18,117 bases of DNA. It comes from Candidatus Woesearchaeota archaeon UBA153 (lineage in GTDB: Archaea > Nanobdellota > Nanobdellia > Woesearchaeales > UBA525). The DNA lies in contig DASH01000012.1 of NCBI GenBank assembly GCA_002503705.1, forward strand, positions 1 through 18,117. The letters run 5' to 3'. Shown piece after piece: positions 5,675-10,541 of the stretch. The notes under the pieces were generated by a model. That model saw only the letters and a program-made list of their open reading frames with translations. It ran no database searches and was not told the DNA's origin. A program made the translations under genes and the position numbers. The first letter of the stretch is position 1. Each line of letters starts with the position of its first letter.

Positions 5675-7471
5675 ATGGGTGGATTCAGAGTGACGCGGCG
5701 ACGCTCCGGACGACGAGTCGTCCTCTTCGGGATACTCCTCGCTCTCGCGCTGCTCCTCGCGCCGGCGAGCCTCGGCGCGGCGTTCGACCGGGTCATCGTG
5801 AACAGCGGCGACTGGCATGACGTGTACAGCGGCATGCTGTACGCCTCCCTCGAAGGCGTCCCGTCGAACTTCCTCGTGAGCACGAAGCACGGAGCGATCC
5901 TTCCGTACAGCATTCCGACGACAGAAGACGACCAGTTCGTCGTGACCGGCCGCGCCAAGCCGTACGTCGTCGGCTACGCCGGCTACCTGCAGACGAAAGG
6001 GTACGCGAACGCGCGAGAACTGCTGACGCGGAACGCGAACTTCGACTTGGCGGAACTCCTGACGAACGTGACGCAGTTCATCATCATCGACCCCGCGTAC
6101 GGGTACAACGCTATCAGCGTCGCGCCGTACGCCGCGGTCTCGAAGCAGTACGTTCTCTTCGCGGACCGGCGGAACATCGACGACATCGTCTCGTTTCTCG
6201 CGGATCGCGACCCGACGGCAGTCATCATTTTCGGCCAGGTCGATCGCGAGGTCAAGGAGAGACTGGCTCGTTTCAACCCTGAGATGATTAACAAAGGAGA
6301 CCGTTTCACCAACAACATGGTCATGGTCGACCGGTACCTCGCCATCAAGCCCACTAAACAAGTCGTCCTGACGAACGGCGAATTCCTCGAAGCGGGACTC
6401 GTCTCGGGCAGCGACCCCGTCCTGTTCATCGGCCGGGCGAACGTGCCGGAGAGCATACGAGGGTACATCCAGAAGAGCGACTTCGAGGTCGGCATCCTCA
6501 TCGGCAACGAGTTGATCGGCACGGCGACGTTCATCCGCCGGCAGCTCGGCATCAGTGTCTTCGTCAAGTTCGCTCAAGGCGCGCGCGTCCCGACCGGAAC
6601 GATCGCGCAGGTGGAAGACCTCGACCGTTTCCCCATGCCGCGGTACGACCTGCAACTCGAGTACGCCTCGATCGTGTACAACCGCGCGACGCGCTCGCTT
6701 GAGGTGACGTATCACAACCCGACGGGCATGGCGGAGTACTTCTCGAGCACGATTACGATTACCCTGCCGGACGGCACGATGATTGTCGTCGGCGACAACG
6801 AGCCGTGGTTCCTCGATAAGGGCGAGTACAAGACAATCGTCTACACGACGGACACGAACGGCGAGGCGATACTGCTTGATGACGCGGACGGAGAGCTGAC
6901 CGCGAAGATTTTCACGACGTTCGGCGAGGGGCCGAAGTCGTTGGAGAACGCGATAGAGGCGACGTTGCGCATCTCGTTCGTCGACATCAAGGATGAAGCG
7001 CTCATCAATATCACGCGGCTCTGGTATGACAAGAACCGGCAGGCGTTCATCGTGACGATCGAGAACACTGGCGGCGTGGACGCGTACGTCATGCCGGAGA
7101 TGATCGACCTGTCCGTCAACGACGAGCTCCTCACGGTCGCCGCCGAGGAGACGGTCTTGCTCAAGAAGGGCGGTTCGGCGCGCATCCCCATCCCGATCGA
7201 GATGGCGGAGGCGGACTTCCAAGCGAACCCGCAGCTCCGCGTCAGGGCGTACTACGGCGAGCGCGAGCTCTCGCTCATCAAGGTCACGGAGAAGAGCTTC
7301 GCCCTCGAGTTCGGCGGCGGCGCGTGGGGAACGTACGTCCTGTACGGCGCGATCGTCCTCGTCCTCCTCCTCATCCTCTTCTTCCTCGGGACGAAGAAGA
7401 AGTGCAAGCACTGCGGGCATGAGAACGCGCGCGGTCGCAAGTATTGCGAGAAGTGCAAGAACGAGCTCTGA
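5675..7471 (+). CDS. Surface protein with C-terminal TM helix and cytoplasmic zinc ribbon
   Basis: 598 aa. A basic N-terminus and hydrophobic core (residues 17-35, ending SLGAA) form a signal peptide. Residues ~37-300 are an alpha/beta ectodomain beginning VIVNSGDWHDVYSGMLYASLEGVPSNFLVS, with a later PTAVIIFGQVDREVKERL. That pattern reminds me of cell-wall-binding repeat 2 (CWB2)-like domains, a tentative assignment. Two beta-sandwich modules follow (about 330-430 and 435-545), the second with FIVTIENTGGVDAYV and GGSARIPIPIEM, typical of CARDB/Ig-like folds. A TM helix (554-572) precedes KKK and a cytoplasmic zinc ribbon, CKHCGHENARGRKYCEKC (577-594). The protein is thus outside-in with a possible metal-binding interaction tail. 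It is monocistronic from its own promoter and converges on the GGDEF gene. Confidence 0.85.
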   Translation: MGGFRVTRRRSGRRVVLFGILLALALLLAPASLGAAFDRVIVNSGDWHDVYSGMLYASLEGVPSNFLVSTKHGAILPYSIPTTEDDQFVVTGRAKPYVVGYAGYLQTKGYANARELLTRNANFDLAELLTNVTQFIIIDPAYGYNAISVAPYAAVSKQYVLFADRRNIDDIVSFLADRDPTAVIIFGQVDREVKERLARFNPEMINKGDRFTNNMVMVDRYLAIKPTKQVVLTNGEFLEAGLVSGSDPVLFIGRANVPESIRGYIQKSDFEVGILIGNELIGTATFIRRQLGISVFVKFAQGARVPTGTIAQVEDLDRFPMPRYDLQLEYASIVYNRATRSLEVTYHNPTGMAEYFSSTITITLPDGTMIVVGDNEPWFLDKGEYKTIVYTTDTNGEAILLDDADGELTAKIFTTFGEGPKSLENAIEATLRISFVDIKDEALINITRLWYDKNRQAFIVTIENTGGVDAYVMPEMIDLSVNDELLTVAAEETVLLKKGGSARIPIPIEMAEADFQANPQLRVRAYYGERELSLIKVTEKSFALEFGGGAWGTYVLYGAIVLVLLLILFFLGTKKKCKHCGHENARGRKYCEKCKNEL

Positions 7472-7642
7472 AGAGCTCTGAAACCGCTCGCGAAGACTCT
7501 TGAGAGAGAGTTGAGAGAGAGAGAGAGAGAAAGAACGCGAGAGAGACGGGACGTGAGAGAACAGAAAGAGAGTTCTAAACACTGAGCGACGCGACCGAGC
7601 CATGGCTCGCCAGGGGTTTCCCGAGTTCAGAACAGCGTTGAG
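7472..7642 (+). repeat. GA-rich spacer between convergent genes
   Basis: 7499-7580 is almost pure GA on the plus strand, including a run of about nine GA dinucleotides near 7512-7528. It is followed by perfect palindromes GAGCCATGGCTC (7597-7608) and, at the 3' end of the GGDEF gene, AACAACGTTGTT (7643-7654). No gene is supported. It has the same character as the 4638-4839 spacer. Confidence 0.45.
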
Positions 7643-7652
7643 AACAACGTTG

Positions 7653-8369
7653 TTATCTCGTCGCGACCGCGATGTTGTCGAGAAGCCTCGCCGGTCGCGG
7701 CCCGTCGTTCGCGTACGTCCGGTTGCGGCCGGCGTGCTTGGCGGCGTACGCGCGCTTGTCGGCGATGGCGCAGAGGGTCTTCGCGTCGCCGCCGTCCTCG
7801 TCGTACAGGGCGATGCCCGCGCTGAACGTCAAGCGGCCGTACGGTTGTCTCGCCGTCACGTCGTGGAATCGATGGCGCAGATGCTCAGCGACCTCGACCG
7901 CCTCTTCGCGGGTCGCGCCGTCGAGGATGACGAGGAATTCATCGCCGCCGTAGCGGATGAGCGTCGAGGTGTGCCGTTGGGGGCGTTCGTGGAGCGTGTC
8001 GTACGCCGCATCGCCGAACGCGCGAAGCGCGGCGTCCCCGGCGTCGTGGCCGTAGCAGTCGTTGACGAGTTTGAAATGGTCGAGGTCGAAGAAAAGGTAC
8101 GCTTGCGTGCCGCCGTAGCTGCGCGCGTGATCGACGATCCGGTCGGCGATCGAGTCGTAATGGCCGCGCGTGAAGGCTCGTTTCACGATCGGGTCGTACG
8201 TCGCGTTGTCCCAGCCGAGTTGGACGTAGGAGAGCAGACTTTTGTAGATGATCGGGTCGTTTTTGTGCTCATCGAGGAGTCGAGCGATTGTCTCGCCGGG
8301 GGAGAGCTTGAATTCCTGTTCTGCTTGGAGAACGAGTGTGCCGATGTCGATGTGGGGAACGGTGGTCAT
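7653..8369 (-). CDS. GGDEF-domain diguanylate cyclase
   Basis: 238 aa, no signal peptide or TM helix, so cytoplasmic. Residues 1-85 are a helical region with no recognised sensor domain. The GGDEF domain spans ~86-222: YLFFDLDHFKLVNDCYGHDAGD carries the metal-binding Asp95 and the substrate residues Asn103 and Asp112 of the family; RYGGDEF at 139-145 is the intact active-site loop; ADKRAYAAKHAGRNRT closes the domain. All key residues for making c-di-GMP from two GTP are present. The RxxD inhibitory site expected just before GGDEF reads RHTS (132-135), so product inhibition through it is probably lost. ATG 8369 is chosen because the family-like sequence begins there and a TATA box lies at 8433-8426; the frame upstream runs through a mobile-element-like repeat. 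No EAL or PilZ partner lies nearby. GGDEF proteins are uncommon in Archaea. Confidence 0.88.
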   Translation of the reverse strand: MTTVPHIDIGTLVLQAEQEFKLSPGETIARLLDEHKNDPIIYKSLLSYVQLGWDNATYDPIVKRAFTRGHYDSIADRIVDHARSYGGTQAYLFFDLDHFKLVNDCYGHDAGDAALRAFGDAAYDTLHERPQRHTSTLIRYGGDEFLVILDGATREEAVEVAEHLRHRFHDVTARQPYGRLTFSAGIALYDEDGGDAKTLCAIADKRAYAAKHAGRNRTYANDGPRPARLLDNIAVATR

Positions 8370-8425
8370 CGTCGTTACTGCGAAGCGGGGTTCGCTGTCG
8401 GAGAGTTGTTTACGTCGAAGGGTTG

Positions 8426-8433
8426 TATTTAAG
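8426..8433 (-). promoter_or_regulatory. TATA box for the GGDEF gene
   Basis: Minus strand AGAAAAA then CTTAAATA, centred so that transcription starts near 8403, giving a leader of about 34 nt to ATG 8369. No Shine-Dalgarno site is seen. The element at 8448-8591 begins a few bases upstream of this BRE/TATA. Confidence 0.55.
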
Positions 8434-8438
8434 TTTTT

Positions 8439-8447
8439 CTGTCGGTC
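8439..8447. repeat. Target-site duplication, left copy
   Basis: CTGTCGGTC, identical to 8592-8600. It abuts the left terminal inverted repeat of the 144-bp element exactly. The following base (G) also matches on both sides, so the duplication could be 10 bp. Confidence 0.75.
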
Positions 8448-8591
8448 GCCGCGATGAAAAAGTCGTGCGACCCTGCCTTGGCGGCCTCTCGACGGTAGTG
8501 TCCTGCAGGCTTGCGCCAAGCGGGTTGCGCGGCCTGACGAGAAAGCGGTGGCCGCCGCAGGGTCGCCGCGCAGCGAGACTTTCATCGCGGC
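8448..8591. mobile_element. 144-bp MITE-like fold-back element
   Basis: Perfect 12-bp terminal inverted repeats, GCCGCGATGAAA (8448-8459) and TTTCATCGCGGC (8580-8591), are flanked immediately by the direct repeat CTGTCGGTC. The interior continues the palindrome: GACCCTGC (8469-8476) and GGCGGCC (8480-8486) pair with the contiguous 8550-8564, TCTCG (8487-8491) with CGAGA (8538-8542), and a small inner hairpin lies around 8507-8535. It encodes no protein. Terminal repeats plus a 9-10 bp target duplication are the signs of a non-autonomous transposable element (MITE). A long hairpin RNA gene is the alternative, but it would not explain the direct repeats. No transposase or second copy is in the window. 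Confidence 0.7.
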
Positions 8592-8600
8592 CTGTCGGTC
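8592..8600. repeat. Target-site duplication, right copy
   Basis: CTGTCGGTC, identical to 8439-8447, immediately following the right terminal inverted repeat. Removing one copy and the element restores a continuous sequence upstream of the GGDEF promoter. Confidence 0.75.
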
Positions 8601-8634
8601 GTTTCCGGCGCGTCGTCACGGCGTCATGTTCGCG

Positions 8635-8652
8635 CCCGGCACTCATGCCGGG
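8635..8652. other. Hairpin CCCGGCA-CTCA-TGCCGGG
   Basis: Perfect 7-bp stem with 4-nt loop. It overlaps the end of the 26-bp sequence shared with the GIDE gene. No U-tract follows on either strand, so it is not an obvious terminator. Confidence 0.35.
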
Positions 8653-8670
8653 GAGCGGGAGGACGATGAG
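8645..8670 (-). repeat. 26-bp inverted copy of the GIDE gene 5' region
   Basis: The minus strand of 8645-8670 is identical over 26 nt to plus-strand 3885-3910, which encodes LIVLPLPG(I) of the GIDE N-terminal helix. The upstream ~30 nt are also alike (a TTCACC block and a Pro/Ala codon at the same spacing), so the minus strand here would read F-T-P-F-I-L-T-T-A-L-I-V-L-P-L-P-G-M. The similarity stops after the Met. It is best read as a fragment of a duplicated gene start. Confidence 0.55.
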
Positions 8671-8709
8671 GGCGGTTGTGAGAATGAAGGGGGTGAAAGG
8701 GGGTAAAAA

Positions 8710-8790
8710 GAAAAGACTCCCGGGCCGTGGAGGGTTGGAGGGTGGGTGTGGCAGACGCAGAATGTGCGTTTGACGCCCGGGAGTCTCTTC
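8710..8790 (-). other. Long-range stem-loop with U-rich tail: small RNA or terminator candidate
   Basis: GAAAAGACTCCCGGGC (8710-8725) pairs with GCCCGGGAGTCTCTTC (8775-8790): 16 bp with one mismatch, 12 bp perfect. Inside, ACGCA/TGCGT makes a second hairpin and the rest is C-rich on the minus strand. On that strand the 3' arm runs into TTTTCTTTTT, so the structure plus U-tract could end a transcript from the gene at 8995-9408 or be a small stable RNA of about 85 nt. No TATA box is seen directly upstream and no direct repeats flank it. Confidence 0.4.
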
Positions 8791-8906
8791 AACATGATGT
8801 TTGTGGATGCGGGTCTGAACGCGCGTTCCTGAACGCGGCGTCCAGTCCTTCGTCGTTGCTCACTCTCTTTTTCCGTCGGGGAAGGCGTGATTGTTTCCAG
8901 GGTGAT

Positions 8907-8998
8907 CCGGAGTGATTTGCGGGAGTGATTTGCGGGAGTGATTTGCTGGAGTTAATATTTCGGAGTGATTCTCTGGAGCGATTCTCTGGAGCGATTAT
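8907..8998. repeat. 13-nt tandem repeat, seven units
   Basis: Units of CKGGAGYGATTYK start at 8907, 8920, 8933, 8946 (14 nt, degenerate), 8960, 8973 and 8986. Units 2 and 3 are identical and units 6 and 7 differ only near the end. The last unit contains the stop codon (TAA on minus, 8997-8995) of the gene at 8995-9408. The period is not a multiple of three, so the array is non-coding: a short VNTR in the 3' untranslated region. Confidence 0.8.
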
Positions 8999-9408
8999 CT
9001 CTTGACGGTGAATTCGCGGGGGGGCTTGCGGAGCTCTTGCAGCCACATCAGGCCGATGCGCATCATGTTCTTGTTGAACTTCTCGCTCAGCTTGTACGTC
9101 TTCTTGTAGAGGTCGTAGTCGATGAGGCCCATCGTTTTCATGGGGGTGAGGATGCGGTCGTAGAACTGTCGTTTGTTGTAGCTGATAAGGGCCTCTTTTT
9201 TCGGGCCGATCGCGGTCTGGGGTTTGCCGAGTTTGAGGCCGTCGTGCAGCGCGGTGGCGAAGAGGCTCATCTCGGTCTTGCCGATCTCGCCGTCTTTTTT
9301 CTTCATCTCTTCGATGAGGAGCCGGGCGACGATGACCTGTTGTTTCGTGGCGAAGATGACATCGAAGACGTCATCCGGCATGTTGAACTGGTCGTACAGG
9401 ACTACCAT
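8995..9408 (-). CDS. Small conserved-looking cytoplasmic protein, possibly DNA-binding
   Basis: 137 aa, no signal peptide or membrane helix. Highly charged and helical: ATKQQVIVARLLIEEMKKKDGEIGKTEMSLFATALHDGL, then YNKRQFYDRILTPMKTMGLIDYDLYKKTYKLSEKFNKNMMRIGLMWLQELRK. The second half reads like a winged-helix arrangement (helix, YNKRQFYDRILTPMKTMGLIDYD as recognition helix, then a beta wing TYKLSEKF), so a transcription-factor role is plausible but not demonstrated. ATG 9408 is chosen because a BRE/TATA pair at 9443-9436 predicts a transcript start about five nt upstream. It is divergent from the AbrB-like operon, which makes control of that operon a reasonable guess. Its stop codon lies in a 13-nt tandem repeat. 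Confidence 0.72.
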   Translation of the reverse strand: MVVLYDQFNMPDDVFDVIFATKQQVIVARLLIEEMKKKDGEIGKTEMSLFATALHDGLKLGKPQTAIGPKKEALISYNKRQFYDRILTPMKTMGLIDYDLYKKTYKLSEKFNKNMMRIGLMWLQELRKPPREFTVKR

Positions 9409-9435
9409 ACTGGATGATTCGAATAGAGGTACTAG

Positions 9436-9443
9436 TATATAAA
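9436..9443 (-). promoter_or_regulatory. BRE plus TATA box for the 137-aa gene
   Basis: Minus strand ACGAAATA then TTTATATA, centred about 31 nt before ATG 9408. Strong box with consensus BRE; a leader of about five nt is predicted. Confidence 0.65.
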
Positions 9444-9519
9444 TATTTCGTTTTGTATAGTAAAACGTATACTAATGTGGATTTATCGCATAAAAAAATA
9501 AGTAAAAAAATAAGTAACA

Positions 9520-9526
9520 TTTAAAA
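9520..9526 (+). promoter_or_regulatory. TATA box for the AbrB-like operon (leaderless)
   Basis: TTTAAAA centred about 27 nt before GTG 9550, which fits a leaderless mRNA starting at the GTG. A small GCGC-GAA-GCGC hairpin (9527-9537) lies between box and start. Confidence 0.55.
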
Positions 9527-9549
9527 GCGCGAAGCGCCAAAACACGACC

Positions 9550-9783
9550 GTGCAGCTCACGAGAAAGCTCTACACGCGCGGCTCAAGCTTCGAGACGACC
9601 ATCCCGAAACCGCTCCTCTTCGCGATCGACCCGCGCAAGAAACACCTCGTCACGTTCACGTACGACGAGGAGAAAGGCAAGTGGTATCTCGATTTCGAAG
9701 ACGAAGAACGAAAGCAGAACGAAAGACGACGAGAGGACGAGAAGACGCGCGGGGAAGAACACTCGCGCGGGAGGCGTGGATGA
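9550..9783 (+). CDS. AbrB/SpoVT-like small DNA-binding protein
   Basis: 77 aa from GTG 9550. The first ~50 residues (LTRKLYTRGSSFETTIPKPL, then LFAIDPRKKHLVTFTYDEEKGKWYLDFE) have the strand-turn-strand pattern of swapped-hairpin AbrB-like proteins, in which an R-G-S-S/T-TIP segment precedes a short helix. I know similar small proteins from DPANN genomes. The C-terminal ~27 residues are an Arg/Glu-rich low-complexity tail in purine-rich DNA. The GTG has no Shine-Dalgarno site but lies about 27 nt after a TATA box. The TGA stop overlaps the ATG of the next gene (ATGA at 9780-9783), so the regulator-like protein and a secreted protein are translationally coupled. Autoregulation of the operon is an inference. 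Confidence 0.72.
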   Translation: MQLTRKLYTRGSSFETTIPKPLLFAIDPRKKHLVTFTYDEEKGKWYLDFEDEERKQNERRREDEKTRGEEHSRGRRG

Positions 9784-10541
9784 TGGACGACCACCGTATC
9801 CTCCCCACGCCCCGGGAAGCCCCGAGCCACGCGGCGCGCCGAGCCCCGAGCAGGCCGCGACAACTCATGGCGTGGTTCATCATCGCGCTCACACTCCTCC
9901 TCATCGTGACGATCGCGCTCTCCAAGCTCGCGCCGACCCACTTGACGGGGCGTTCGCAGAAGGCGGTCAGCACGTCCGTGAACGTGAGCAGCAGCGAACC
10001 GTTCACGTGCGACACGACGTTCGGGCCGGGGACGATCCTCAAGAGCTTCCCATGCATCCCGCTCGAGATCAGCCCGGAAGAGTTTTTCGAGAACCTCTCG
10101 CAAAAAGGGGGGAACGTTGGCGCGATGTTCAAGTACGCGCCGAACAGCGCGAGCAAGTGGGAGGTGTACAACAGTTCGCTCCCGAACTACACGACGCAGA
10201 CGCTCAGCGAGTTCGGCAGGTTCGACGGCGTCTATTTCGTCATGAAGGGGAGCGAACGGCTCGTCTACCTCGGCTACATGCCGGCGAGCATCAACGTGCC
10301 GATGAAGGCGGGCTGGAACCTCGTCGGGTACCCGGCAACGCAAAACCGCCAGCTCGGAATCGGCCTCTCCACGATTAACACGTCGTACACGGTCGTCAAG
10401 ACGTTGGAAGGGACAGCGGAGACGGGCACGTATCTCGTCGACACGCCGCCGCCGGGCGGAGAGACGCTGACAGAGCTGGAATTGTATCACGGCTATTGGA
10501 TCAACCTGACGAGCGCGAAAGAATGGAGTGTGGCGAAATGA
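9780..10541 (+). CDS. Membrane-anchored extracellular protein with GWNLVGYP motif
   Basis: 253 aa. A 30-residue Pro/Arg-rich N-terminus precedes a single TM helix or uncleaved signal (31-47, AWFIIALTLLLIVTIAL). The rest is extracellular, with several sequons (NSS, NYT, NTS, NLT) and two Cys (TCDTTF, FPCIP) that could pair. KAGWNLVGYPA is a motif seen in many archaeal and bacterial secreted proteins, usually as part of a beta-rich repeat. ATG 9780 overlaps the preceding stop (ATGA) and has GGAGG five nt upstream; ATG 9783 is equally in frame. The frame further upstream is antisense-like low-complexity sequence. The stop overlaps the next ATG (10538-10541), continuing the operon. Likely partner of the large membrane protein downstream. 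Confidence 0.8.
   Translation: MMDDHRILPTPREAPSHAARRAPSRPRQLMAWFIIALTLLLIVTIALSKLAPTHLTGRSQKAVSTSVNVSSSEPFTCDTTFGPGTILKSFPCIPLEISPEEFFENLSQKGGNVGAMFKYAPNSASKWEVYNSSLPNYTTQTLSEFGRFDGVYFVMKGSERLVYLGYMPASINVPMKAGWNLVGYPATQNRQLGIGLSTINTSYTVVKTLEGTAETGTYLVDTPPPGGETLTELELYHGYWINLTSAKEWSVAK

Noticed and set aside
4874..7603. One very long minus-strand protein of over 900 residues
   Set aside because: Only the part from 5548 down has family-like sequence; the rest is Arg/Asp/Val-rich antisense of the surface protein at 5675-7471.
8370..8585. N-terminal extension of the GGDEF protein
   Set aside because: The extension would be coded by the inserted repeat and the TATA box region itself; transcription is predicted to begin near 8403.
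8448..8591. RNase P RNA, SRP RNA or other known structured RNA
   Set aside because: It lacks the conserved P4 and SRP S-domain motifs, and the abutting direct repeats are better explained by insertion.
8410..8646. Minus-strand small ORF starting MSAGREHDAV
   Set aside because: It runs through the MITE-like element, has no promoter or Shine-Dalgarno site, and its composition is that of a chance frame in GC-rich DNA.
8794..8832. C/D box small RNA (ATGATGT with CTGA at 8815 and 8829)
   Set aside because: Box C is imperfect, there is no C' box between the CTGA motifs, and spacing is wrong for an archaeal C/D guide.
8907..8998. CRISPR array
   Set aside because: The repeats are 13 nt and directly contiguous, with no spacers and no cas genes.
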